In this document: positions 25,225 to 31,920 of the stretch, in pieces
Numbering within the stretch: the first letter of the stretch is position 1
Layout of the letters: each line of letters opens with the position of its first letter
Source of the DNA: a virus
Length of the DNA stretch: 33,691 bases
Virus record (IMG/VR): IMGVR_UViG_3300027970_000085
Span: 1-33,691 of that record
Reading direction: 5' to 3' (one strand)
Translations under genes and position numbers: made by a program
The notes under the pieces: generated by a model
The model's database searches: none
What the model was told of the DNA's origin: nothing
What the model saw: only the letters and a program-made list of their open reading frames with translations

Positions 25225-25862
25225 ACATTTACGCGCTGATCAGGTTGGGCAGCTTTGTTCTTAATGGAATACTGATTTTGATATTATTCAAGGGTTGCAA
25301 CTGCGAGCAGTGCCCGGAGCTTGTCTCCCAAACAATAAAACTTGAAAAGGTTTATGGCGACACCGGCACAGCGAAAGTTGTTGTTGATGTACTTACTCCC
25401 AAACCAAAGAAAGTTGCACAGAACTCAAAGAAAAAGGCATTTAACGCTAATAAATTGACTGCGCATGCAATTGATAGTTTGCCTTGTGATAGTGCGATTA
25501 AGTTGGTAAAGGAATTGGTGTATCAGTTGCCAGACACTTGCGAATACTCAGACACAATGCGCATTGCAGATGATTATCGAATAAGTTACTTCGCCCGGGT
25601 TGAAGGTCAGATTTTAGAATTCAGAATGTGGCACACGAATCTGAAGCCGGACACCAAAACAACCATCACAAACAACTTAGTTGAGAAGACAAAACCTCAA
25701 ATCTATCTTGGAGCAGTTATAGGCCTGAATAATAAAGGCACCGACTTTGTGGCCGGACCATCGGCAGCGGTTGCCTATAAATCTTTCATGGGTAACTATA
25801 CCTACGATATCAAATCAGGAAGTCACCAGATGGGAGGTTATTGGAGGGTTTGGGGTAAGTAG
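25212..25862 (+). CDS. Membrane-anchored spanin-like protein
   Basis: 216 residues. One N-terminal span (about residues 8-26) is followed by Cys-rich CNCEQC, a periplasmic helical/extended stretch, and a C-terminal beta-like part with QIYLGAVIGLN and FVAGPSAAVAYKS. The layout matches the last gene of lysis cassettes in Bacteroidota phages, thought to disrupt the outer membrane (spanin role). It overlaps the endolysin stop by 13 bp and ends against the stop of the integrase on the opposite strand. No classical i-/o-spanin motif, so moderate confidence. Confidence 0.55.
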   Translation: MDRLNIYALIRLGSFVLNGILILILFKGCNCEQCPELVSQTIKLEKVYGDTGTAKVVVDVLTPKPKKVAQNSKKKAFNANKLTAHAIDSLPCDSAIKLVKELVYQLPDTCEYSDTMRIADDYRISYFARVEGQILEFRMWHTNLKPDTKTTITNNLVEKTKPQIYLGAVIGLNNKGTDFVAGPSAAVAYKSFMGNYTYDIKSGSHQMGGYWRVWGK

Positions 25863-26951
25863 TTAATCCGGCTTCTTAAGATTCAATTTCTCCATTGCTT
25901 CCTGCACTTTCTTCTGATTTACGTGTGTGTACTTTCTTGTGTTTTTTATGTCCGCATGTCCCATTACTTCTTGCAGGGTAGCTAAGTCAACACCGTGGTC
26001 ATTATGCAAATTAGTAGCTAAAGAATGCCTCACCGAGTGCCACGTCAATCTTTTAATGCCAGCAGCTTCGCACCATTTCCTTACTATCTTCATGCAGTTA
26101 GCGTACGTCTTGAGTTTGAACACTAATTCATTATCCAATCCCTTTTCCTGCGGGATGTACGATGTCGCATTATCATTCATGTAAAATCTTCGAACAGTTT
26201 TCGATTTACTCCTCTCGAAATTAATCCACCTACCATCTATGCACTTCCATGTCAGTGTCTTTTTTACGGTAGCAAAATCAAATCCCATGTTATAGCAGAA
26301 TAGATAAGCCCTTCTTACTTCGTCACCGCTGCATGGAGTCTCTATCAGTTTTTGAATTTCCGCTTCAGATGCTAGTGGCTTAGTGATTGCATTTTTATCG
26401 AAAACGAACTTAGCTTTGATGGTCAGAGGATGGAAGGAAAGCATTTGTTCGTCATAAGCCCGGTTAAGAATCTTTTTGAACTTCTTGAAATAGGTGGATG
26501 CTGATTCTCCCTTTACTTTTGTCTTCAGGTATTCCGCAAAGTCTTCGCTCAGCACCTTGGTAACTGCTGCCATCGGTAACTGTTTCACTTTTTTATTTAG
26601 GAGGAATTCCCGGAAGTGCATCAAACAAGCATCTACCTTCCTGTAATCGGCAAAAAGTTTTTCGTATTCACCGCGCCATTGCTCAAAGTATTCAACAAAA
26701 TCTATCTGCTGAAGTTCCTTTGATACTAATCCATGCATTTGAGATTGAAGGACGAGTTGCCGCTTTGATGCCAGCGACTGAGCCATCGCCATTGTGGATT
26801 CATTGTGTGACTTTTCAAGTGGTGTTTTTGGTTTTGTGTGAATGTGAAGTTCCAAATATTCGCGCGTACGCTTGCCGGCTCCAGTTACCTGAAGATAGAG
26901 CGATTGCATCGCGCCTTTTTGGATTGCCTTTTTGTATAGTTTTACTTTCAT
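25863..26951 (-). CDS. int: Tyrosine recombinase (phage integrase), unusual active site
   Basis: 362 residues, ATG at 26951 (an upstream start at 27020 would read through the 11-bp repeats). The N-terminal arm-binding and SAM-like core (about 100-190) precede the catalytic domain. Visible catalytic residues are H305 and R308 (HSVRHS), H332 (MGHAD) and the nucleophile Y341 (RKYTHV). The first catalytic Arg, normally in a GLR motif before LTW, is replaced by Asp225 (NMGFDFATV). A Lys in the ERSKSKTVRR hairpin is present. It integrates or excises the prophage. Last gene of the minus-strand lysogeny operon; the repeats upstream are probable arm sites. Confidence 0.85.
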   Translation of the reverse strand: MKVKLYKKAIQKGAMQSLYLQVTGAGKRTREYLELHIHTKPKTPLEKSHNESTMAMAQSLASKRQLVLQSQMHGLVSKELQQIDFVEYFEQWRGEYEKLFADYRKVDACLMHFREFLLNKKVKQLPMAAVTKVLSEDFAEYLKTKVKGESASTYFKKFKKILNRAYDEQMLSFHPLTIKAKFVFDKNAITKPLASEAEIQKLIETPCSGDEVRRAYLFCYNMGFDFATVKKTLTWKCIDGRWINFERSKSKTVRRFYMNDNATSYIPQEKGLDNELVFKLKTYANCMKIVRKWCEAAGIKRLTWHSVRHSLATNLHNDHGVDLATLQEVMGHADIKNTRKYTHVNQKKVQEAMEKLNLKKPD

Positions 26952-26986
26952 AATTTCGAGGGGCAGATAAGAGGCAGAAAAACACC

Positions 26987-27030
26987 TAACAAACCCATAA
27001 CAAACCCATAACAAACCCATAACAAACCAC
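26987..27030. repeat. Four 11-bp direct repeats, candidate integrase arm sites
   Basis: TAACAAACCCA occurs from 26987, 26998 and 27009, with a fourth, one- or two-base-variant copy at 27020. They lie in the 92-bp gap between the XRE-like gene and the integrase start, exactly head to tail. Arm-type integrase binding sites are often short direct repeats next to int and attP. The core sequence is not identifiable without the host junctions. Confidence 0.65.
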
Positions 27031-27043
27031 TAACATAACGAAA

Positions 27044-27529
27044 TTAGATGTACCCGCAACAGTACCAAGATGTAAGCACAGCAACGTGAAAGCTACTGTT
27101 TGCGGCACTTTCGAGCAATTCTCGAAAGCTATATGAACGCTTTTGAGGTTTGCGAGGGGCAGCTTGGGGGCTATTCTTACGTGATTTAACCCCGAATTTG
27201 TTCTCTAAATAGTTCATTCTTTCCTCTAAGTCTAGCACCTTTTTCATTACATCATCCTTGCCAAACATCTCACCAAGATTCCCAAACATAAAGTCAAAGC
27301 TGCACCCGAATATTTCACAGGCTTTCACAGCACATTCCAAAGGCACCTTCCTATCACCTTTATGAATTGGGCTGAAGTTTTGATGTTGAAGCAACGTTAG
27401 TGTAGCGAAATCTTTATATGACTTCACCGGTCTCGATTTGCCCACGACAAAATCAGCAAGCAACAGGTAATTACGAGTTACATCTGTTGCCACATCTTCT
27501 TTAGTTCTTGGTGCTGGTGATAATATCAT
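27044..27529 (-). CDS. XRE-like DNA-binding protein
   Basis: 161 residues. Residues about 30-85 resemble a Cro/CI-type helix-turn-helix (YKDFATLT...ECAVKACEIFGCSFDFMFG). A short coiled coil (about 94-115, KVLDLEERMNYLENKFG) follows, then a basic tail. The HTH is divergent from usual XRE proteins, so DNA binding is inferred. It starts one base after the stop of the upstream minus-strand gene, indicating an operon with the repressor. A role in controlling lysogeny or integrase expression fits. Confidence 0.55.
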   Translation of the reverse strand: MILSPAPRTKEDVATDVTRNYLLLADFVVGKSRPVKSYKDFATLTLLQHQNFSPIHKGDRKVPLECAVKACEIFGCSFDFMFGNLGEMFGKDDVMKKVLDLEERMNYLENKFGVKSRKNSPQAAPRKPQKRSYSFRELLESAANSSFHVAVLTSWYCCGYI

Positions 27530-27530
27530 A

Positions 27531-28055
27531 CTATTCTTTTTTCCTTAATGCTACGCCTGCATAGTGCATTTTAGCAAATGATGCAATTGATAGTGTTACT
27601 CCAACTCCTGAAAATCCGACACCTACCCATTGAAGAGGTTTAGAGTTGGTTGCTGCTCCGGCAATTGCTAAAGCTGCTCCAACTATTCCTATTGAAATTC
27701 CGGCTATTCCAAGTGTACCTCCTGATTTAAGTTTCCAGCCTGAATTATCCAATCTCAGATTTATGCTTTTGATTTCATCGCGCAGGCTGATAGAATCTAC
27801 TTTTGCTTTGTACTGAGGTGTTACCAATGCACTATTTACAAAGCCTTTAGATGTGCGTGTGATTATGCTTTTTTCAATGTTTAGAATAGAGCCACCACTT
27901 GTGGGTTGAAGCATGTAATACATCATTTCTTCACGAATGATGCTTCCTGTTTGAAAAGTTCCATCTCTTAAAAAAATGGTGTCAGCTACTGAAGTAGTTT
28001 GAGAAATGGCGCAAAATGATATTGCCGCAAAGATTAATGAGAGTATGTTTTTCAT
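27531..28055 (-). CDS. Secreted membrane protein in lysogeny operon (moron candidate)
   Basis: 174 residues from ATG 28055; a TTG at 28070 would add five. Residues 1-18 are a signal peptide (cleavage near AIS-Q). A beta-rich exported part (DTIFLRDGTFQTGSII) is followed by two hydrophobic Gly/Ala segments near residues 115-137 and 143-163, possibly membrane hairpins. Proteins with this form are typical Bacteroidota envelope proteins, not phage machinery. Being cotranscribed with the repressor, it would be expressed in the lysogen, so superinfection exclusion or lysogenic conversion is likely. Function unproven. Confidence 0.6.
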   Translation of the reverse strand: MKNILSLIFAAISFCAISQTTSVADTIFLRDGTFQTGSIIREEMMYYMLQPTSGGSILNIEKSIITRTSKGFVNSALVTPQYKAKVDSISLRDEIKSINLRLDNSGWKLKSGGTLGIAGISIGIVGAALAIAGAATNSKPLQWVGVGFSGVGVTLSIASFAKMHYAGVALRKKE

Positions 28056-28066
28056 GTTGCTAATTT

Positions 28067-28765
28067 TCAAAACTTAATTTTCCGTTCAACAATTTTTTTC
28101 ACGTAGAGTAGTCGCAGGATGTCGCTGGTTTTAATTGTGAAGTTGTTATACATGACATTCCAAGAGTGACATTCAATAATGCCTTTTTGCAAGTCATGCT
28201 CACATATCTGTTTAATAACTATGCCTTCTGACTTTGTGAATATCACAAACAGGTATCGTTTGAAATGCAGTTTATAATCTGCCCAAAGGCTTTTATCTAA
28301 CTCTTTCGCCAGCAGCTTGTCGCCATCGCAAATAGCACGGCTTGTGCCATCGTCCATGCTGTCACCGTCCGCTTCAATAACTAGGTAGTTGCCTTTCTCA
28401 TATTCTTTCGGTACCAACAATGAATCTAACTCTTCATCTGCCTCTCCATCTACCTGCGCATAGGCACTCAAGTAACCGGCACGCCCACGAACAGGCAGAT
28501 ATTTAACCTCCATGAAATCATCAGTCGAAATAACTTTGGCGTTGCTGTGGGAGCGCGAAGTGTAATTCGCAATATTGTAATCTTTAAAAAATTTATCAGC
28601 TATTTCAGATGGCACGTTCCTTTTGCCATTCATAACACTACTCATTGATGTAGTGTCCCATTCAAGTTTATCAACAATTTCTTTCCTGTTGCGAACTTTA
28701 AGGCTTCCAACTAAATCATTGACAGCATTAATAAATAAGGTGGTTACTTCTTCTTTCTTAAACAT
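28067..28765 (-). CDS. S24-family CI-like repressor
   Basis: 232 residues. Residues about 10-60 are a helix-turn-helix (KEIVDKLEW...SSVMNGKRNVP). Residues about 85-225 form a LexA/CI S24 domain with the self-cleavage dipeptide A96-G97 (VRGRAGYL), catalytic S136 (DGDSMDDG) and K185 (GIVIKQ). It therefore should be inactivated by RecA-dependent self-cleavage when host DNA is damaged, inducing the prophage. It is first gene of the minus-strand lysogeny operon and is divergent from the Cro-like gene across a 102-bp operator region. The ATG at 28765 has no competing start. Confidence 0.9.
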   Translation of the reverse strand: MFKKEEVTTLFINAVNDLVGSLKVRNRKEIVDKLEWDTTSMSSVMNGKRNVPSEIADKFFKDYNIANYTSRSHSNAKVISTDDFMEVKYLPVRGRAGYLSAYAQVDGEADEELDSLLVPKEYEKGNYLVIEADGDSMDDGTSRAICDGDKLLAKELDKSLWADYKLHFKRYLFVIFTKSEGIVIKQICEHDLQKGIIECHSWNVMYNNFTIKTSDILRLLYVKKIVERKIKF

Positions 28766-28766
28766 T

Positions 28767-28820
28767 AGTTCGCAATGTTGATAACTTTTGTTTGCGATAA
28801 AGTTTGCATAATTGCGAACT
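28767..28820. promoter_or_regulatory. Divergent operator region
   Basis: AGTTCGCAAT (28767-28776) and its inverse ATTGCGAACT (28811-28820) bracket the region. The right part forms an 18-bp imperfect palindrome GTTTGC...GCGAAC (28802-28819), with another half-site-like TTTGCGAT at 28790-28797. These GTTYGCA half-sites lie between the repressor and Cro-like genes and cover the -33 element, as expected for CI/Cro binding. Confidence 0.65.
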
Positions 28821-28834
28821 TGAATTTACATTTG
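28803..28834 (+). promoter_or_regulatory. Early rightward promoter (Bacteroidota type)
   Basis: TTTG (28803-28806), 20 nt, then TACATTTG (28827-28834), an exact TAnnTTTG -7 element with the spacing used by the Bacteroidota primary sigma factor. Transcription would start around 28840, 28 bases before the ATG of the Cro-like gene. The -33 element is inside the operator palindrome. Confidence 0.75.
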
Positions 28835-28850
28835 CATTCATAATTGAAAT

Positions 28851-28879
28851 CAAAAGTAATTAAATATATGAAACTCAAA
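28851..28879 (-). promoter_or_regulatory. Possible repressor promoter
   Basis: On the minus strand, TTTG (28879-28876) and TACTTTTG (28858-28851) are separated by 17 nt, slightly short of the usual 19-21. It would give a leader of about 80 nt running through the operator to the repressor ATG at 28765. Weak but the only TAnnTTTG on this strand in the region. Confidence 0.3.
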
Positions 28880-29077
28880 AAAGAGGTAATTGAACAGATA
28901 AAGCAAAGTCCCCTTTTGCAAGGCAAAATTGCAGGGGCTTTAAAAAAATCTGTCAGCACGGTTTACAGACTTGCCAAGTCTAACCATGATGACCTTACTA
29001 AAGCTGCTGCATTAAAAGAAATCCAAGAACACTTGGGATTGACGGAGGAACAAATTCTCGAAACCGCAACTGCATAA
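28868..29077 (+). CDS. Cro-like small DNA-binding protein
   Basis: 69 residues from ATG 28868 (a TTG at 28844 is before the likely transcription start or too close to it). The core KIAGALKKSVSTVYRLAK is a helix-turn-helix with a SVSTVYR recognition helix, followed by a short acidic helix. Size, position as first gene of the rightward transcript, and divergence from the S24 repressor indicate Cro function: shutting off repressor synthesis to allow lytic growth. Confidence 0.75.
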   Translation: MKLKKEVIEQIKQSPLLQGKIAGALKKSVSTVYRLAKSNHDDLTKAAALKEIQEHLGLTEEQILETATA

Positions 29078-29079
29078 CC

Positions 29080-29307
29080 ATGGAAAGTAAACTGTTATCC
29101 GAATTAAGCGAAGGGTCTGTTATCAAGTATTGCGGAAAGAAATTTATTGTGAGACAGCGCGAGAAACACTATGAGAAACATAACGGTGTAATGCTGCTTG
29201 TAAGCGCAACATACATATCGCCTTACGTGCCTTACTCCCAATCCAATTTAAGTAATGAAGGTGAACTTCTACCAAGCAATGTATTTGTTGACTTAATAAA
29301 ATCATAA
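29080..29307 (+). CDS. Small hypothetical protein
   Basis: 75 residues, 2 bp after the Cro-like gene. Beta-rich N-terminal half (GSVIKYCGKKFIVRQREK) followed by an aromatic/Ser-rich part. It resembles a small SH3-like or OB-like barrel, but no family is recognised. Part of the early operon; role unknown. Confidence 0.5.
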   Translation: MESKLLSELSEGSVIKYCGKKFIVRQREKHYEKHNGVMLLVSATYISPYVPYSQSNLSNEGELLPSNVFVDLIKS

Positions 29308-29309
29308 CC

Positions 29310-29615
29310 ATGTCACTAAAACACATACATGAAGCAGTTGAGCGGGTAGAGTTGTCGATTAAGCAATTCAGACGCGAGGCAGTGCAAAGCGAACTTTTGA
29401 CAATCGAAGAAGCTGCCGACTATCTAAGAATATCAATGGAGCAGATGTACACGCTGACTGCAAAGAAAACTTTTACGCTTTACAAGCCGGGCGGAAAGTT
29501 GGCGTACATCCTGCGCGAAGATTTGAAAGCTTGGGTATTGGCTGCAAAGATTCCAAGTGCAGCAGAGATTGATAAGTCAACAAATTCATTACTACTTCAA
29601 AGGAAAGCAGCATGA
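29310..29615 (+). CDS. Excisionase-family helix-turn-helix protein
   Basis: 101 residues. After a helical leader, residues about 31-80 contain LTIEEAADYLRIS, then MEQMYTLTAKKTFTLYKPGGKLAYILREDLKAWV, the HTH_17/MerR-like excisionase pattern used by Bacteroidota mobile elements. It would bend DNA at att sites with the integrase, or regulate early genes. Located 2 bp after the previous gene; the next gene starts in its stop (ATGA). Confidence 0.75.
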   Translation: MSLKHIHEAVERVELSIKQFRREAVQSELLTIEEAADYLRISMEQMYTLTAKKTFTLYKPGGKLAYILREDLKAWVLAAKIPSAAEIDKSTNSLLLQRKAA

Positions 29616-29755
29616 GCATGTTAAACAACAGAAGGAAAGAAGATTCATTCGGCAACATAGCCATAGCGGCATTGTCGGGAATATTAGTAGGCGGTATGGT
29701 TCTCGCTTGCTTGGTAGCATTTGCTTTCGCGGTCTATAAAACAGTCACAATTTAA
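29612..29755 (+). CDS. Short single-span membrane protein
   Basis: 47 residues from ATG 29612, overlapping the excisionase stop as ATGA. A polar N-terminus (MSMLNNRRKEDS) is followed by one Gly/Ala/Val-rich transmembrane helix (about residues 15-41) and a short tail. A conflicting reading frame at 29557-29739 is discarded. The overlap and the clear hydrophobic helix support coding. It could be a small superinfection-exclusion or membrane-signalling peptide; unknown. Confidence 0.6.
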   Translation: MSMLNNRRKEDSFGNIAIAALSGILVGGMVLACLVAFAFAVYKTVTI

Positions 29756-29766
29756 ACAACATAGTT

Positions 29767-30015
29767 ATGTCACAAACACAAGCATCACCAACAGACTTGA
29801 AACAACAAATATGGCTCAATCACCATGTTGATTCTTTCAAGCAGTACAAGCAAGCATTTCACGCATTTGAATATCCTGAATGGGTTACCAATGTTTCGGA
29901 AGCATTGAATACCGGGAGCATGGAAAGTTTACGATTCTACGATAGCGGCAAGTATGTAGCTGTATATGAGGTTTTGAAATCTCAATTCGCAACATCAAAA
30001 TCTGACACGATATGA
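29767..30015 (+). CDS. Small hypothetical protein
   Basis: 82 residues, ATG 11 bp after the membrane peptide. Aromatic and His-rich N-terminal half (LNHHVDSFKQYKQAFHAFEYPEW), polar C-terminus. No known motif. Its stop overlaps the next start (ATGA), so it is in the early operon. Confidence 0.5.
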   Translation: MSQTQASPTDLKQQIWLNHHVDSFKQYKQAFHAFEYPEWVTNVSEALNTGSMESLRFYDSGKYVAVYEVLKSQFATSKSDTI

Positions 30016-30218
30016 TACTGCTATTCTTCATAAAAACTACACCAAGAAACTTCCGCGTGAGCGGGGTGGAGGTTGATGTAGTTGAAATGAAGAAGTGTCA
30101 GGAGTGCGGAGGTGAATTTGAGAAGCTACACACACACTTTGACGCAATGTATCAGCAACCAATTGAAGTATGCTACGACTGCTTTTTTAAACTGAAAAAT
30201 CAAGAGGGAAATGATTAA
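30012..30218 (+). CDS. Zinc-ribbon small protein
   Basis: 68 residues (or 43 if translation starts at an internal ATG 30087, where the conserved part begins). CQECG and CYDC (about residues 29-33 and 54-57) form a four-Cys zinc ribbon with an intervening acidic/His-rich stretch. It starts in ATGA overlap with the previous gene and ends inside the next. Likely a small nucleic-acid or protein-binding early protein. Confidence 0.55.
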   Translation: MILLFFIKTTPRNFRVSGVEVDVVEMKKCQECGGEFEKLHTHFDAMYQQPIEVCYDCFFKLKNQEGND

Positions 30219-30567
30219 CAAAAAACTATACGAAACTAAGCTAAGGTCATACCAGCACTACCGTTCAGAAGAAATTTCTTCAAGGAAAATTGTGGAGCTA
30301 AATAAAGACTTAAAAGAGACAACACTTAAATCAATGATTGAATGCCTTGACATTAAGGCAGGTGATGTATTTATGAAGTCAAGTCGAGTTTACATGGTTG
30401 CTGGCAGTGAGCCAATTACTGCAATAGAAAACTATTTGGGCGAAGCACTTTTTAAAATAAGTGTAGTTAAGTCTGATTCTTCAGCCCGTTCAGGATGGAG
30501 CACAGGGGGTAATTCTATTACCCTATCGTTTGAAGAAATTGAAAACCTTAAAATCATAAAAGAGTGA
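30211..30567 (+). CDS. Hypothetical early protein
   Basis: 118 residues. A helical N-terminus (about 1-40) is followed by a strand-rich region (KAGDVFMKSSRVYMVAGSEP...LFKISVVKSD) that reads like a small barrel, with a Gly/Ser-rich insert near 93-103. Family not recognised. Overlaps the previous gene by 8 bp and shares one base with the next start. Confidence 0.5.
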   Translation: MINKKLYETKLRSYQHYRSEEISSRKIVELNKDLKETTLKSMIECLDIKAGDVFMKSSRVYMVAGSEPITAIENYLGEALFKISVVKSDSSARSGWSTGGNSITLSFEEIENLKIIKE

Positions 30568-30701
30568 TGCATCCACAAATAACAACAGAAGCGGTGCATA
30601 ACCACTGCAAAGCACTTGGGCTATTCACCAACTGGACCAACATGAGAAAGTCTTGGATTGAAATGAAGAATGCGCAAGCAGCTGCTGCAATTAGTAAATA
30701 A
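30567..30701 (+). CDS. Very small protein
   Basis: 44 residues, ATG 30567 in a TGATG junction with the previous gene. It has His/Cys near the start (VHNHCK) and a helical Ala/Lys C-terminus. Support is the coupled start and the clean stop just before a hairpin. No function can be assigned. Confidence 0.4.
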   Translation: MHPQITTEAVHNHCKALGLFTNWTNMRKSWIEMKNAQAAAAISK

Positions 30702-30726
30702 AAAAACCTGCGTTGGCGCGCAGGTT
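30700..30726 (-). terminator. Hairpin with T-run on the minus strand
   Basis: AACCTGCG (30705-30712) and CGCAGGTT (30719-30726) pair over 8 bp; on the minus strand a T-rich run follows, while the plus side has none. It would stop antisense transcription entering the early operon; on the plus transcript it is only a stem-loop after the small protein's stop. Confidence 0.55.
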
Positions 30727-30757
30727 CAAACTGAGTAAACAATTTAAATAAATACTA

Positions 30758-30938
30758 ATGGAAACAATATTAGAACAAAAAGGCGATAGGGGACAAAGAA
30801 AAGTTCCAAGACTTCATCAATGATTTAGAAGCCCTCAAAACGAAGTATTCTTTCAAATCCAAGAAGTATAAAGATGCTCATGCCGCAGGCGTTAACCTCC
30901 TTAACCAAGCCATCAATCAGTTAATAGCGAAACAATAA
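30758..30938 (+). pseudogene. Small helical gene with a +1 frame interruption
   Basis: ATG 30758 opens METILEQK, then the frame ends at a TGA within 22 codons. In the +1 frame a coherent helical sequence (KFQDFINDLEALKTK, then HAAGVNLLNQAINQLI) continues to TAA at 30936-30938, but that frame has no usable start and a TAG at 30771. Joining the two at CAA-AAA-G-GCG (near 30777-30784) gives a smooth 59-residue product. It could be a decayed gene, a one-base sequencing error, or programmed +1 frameshifting at the A-run. Confidence 0.5.
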
Positions 30939-30965
30939 TTTTTCAAATAAACAAAAACAACAATC

Positions 30966-31919
30966 ATGGGACTTATTAAAAAAGCAAGCGAGCTAAACAT
31001 CAATGATAAAATCAAAGCATTGATTTATGGACAGGCAGGTATGGGCAAAACAACACTCGCGTTATCCGCTCCAACACCATTGTTATTAGACTTTGACAAT
31101 GGTGTGCATCGAGTAAATTATGCGCATCTAAAAAATGTAGATACGGTTCAAATTTCAAGTTATCAGGACTTTTTGGACGTGTTGAATAATGAGGATTTAT
31201 CACCGTACGAAACATTTGTAATTGATACAGGTGGTAAGGCGCTGGACTATATGTCTGATTATATCATTAAGCGGAATCCCAAAATGGGGAAAGCCAGCGG
31301 AACGCTCACGCTGCAAGGATATGGTGAGCGCAAAGTAGAGTTTTCGGCTCTCGTAAAAAGAATTTCACAAATGGGTAAGCATATCATTTTCGTTGCTCAC
31401 CGAGATACGAAAACAGAGGGTGATGATACCCGGTATATCCCACAATTTGGAGGTTCAAGTTACGACAGTCTTGTTACTGAATTAGATTTAGTTGGGTACA
31501 TGGAAGCCAATGGACGCGAACGCACAATAACATTTGACCCCACAAGTCGCAATGATGGCAAGAACACCTGCAATCTCCCAAGCGTTATGAAGGTGCCGAA
31601 AATCGTTGATGATAATGGAAAGCCAACCGCAGAAAACGACTTTATGAAATCGAAAGTTATGAATGCGTATGAAAATCGCCTCGCTTCAAGAAAGCTGGAG
31701 GCTGATGCTTACAATAAGCTAATCGAGGAATTGAAGGAGAATATAGACTTTATCAATAGCAAAGAATCGGCAGATGAATTTGTAAGTCGCATTGAAAAGT
31801 TTGAGCATGTCGGAAATTCAAAAGCTGTAGCATCAAAATTGCTGGGGGATAAAACCAAAGCACTTGGCTTGGTTTGGAATACTGCGGACAAACAATATAT
31901 GGAAAAAGCCACAGTATAG
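30966..31919 (+). CDS. Sak4-like RecA-type ATPase
   Basis: 317 residues. Walker A G22-Q-A-G-M-G-K-T-T and Walker B ending D87 (TFVIDT), followed by a HRDTKTEGDDTRYIPQFGG region typical of phage ATP-binding proteins of the Sak4/AAA_24 type. These single-strand-annealing-associated RecA-core proteins drive phage homologous recombination and replication-linked repair. The C-terminal part (about 220-317) is Lys/Glu-rich helical. Just upstream of the nuclease (1-bp gap), forming a recombination pair. Confidence 0.8.
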   Translation: MGLIKKASELNINDKIKALIYGQAGMGKTTLALSAPTPLLLDFDNGVHRVNYAHLKNVDTVQISSYQDFLDVLNNEDLSPYETFVIDTGGKALDYMSDYIIKRNPKMGKASGTLTLQGYGERKVEFSALVKRISQMGKHIIFVAHRDTKTEGDDTRYIPQFGGSSYDSLVTELDLVGYMEANGRERTITFDPTSRNDGKNTCNLPSVMKVPKIVDDNGKPTAENDFMKSKVMNAYENRLASRKLEADAYNKLIEELKENIDFINSKESADEFVSRIEKFEHVGNSKAVASKLLGDKTKALGLVWNTADKQYMEKATV

Positions 31920-31920
31920 C

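Noticed and set aside
26952-27020. Upstream extension of the integrase to 27020
   Set aside because: It would translate the 11-bp repeats as a hydrophobic Cys/Phe leader not seen in integrases; ATG 26951 begins the usual MKVKLYKK-type arm-binding start.
29557-29739. 60-codon plus frame overlapping the excisionase-like gene
   Set aside because: The alternative frame from 29612 gives an ATGA-coupled start and a clear transmembrane helix.
30554-30742. 62-codon minus-strand frame
   Set aside because: Opposite to coupled plus-strand early genes and spanning the hairpin; no promoter or start signal.
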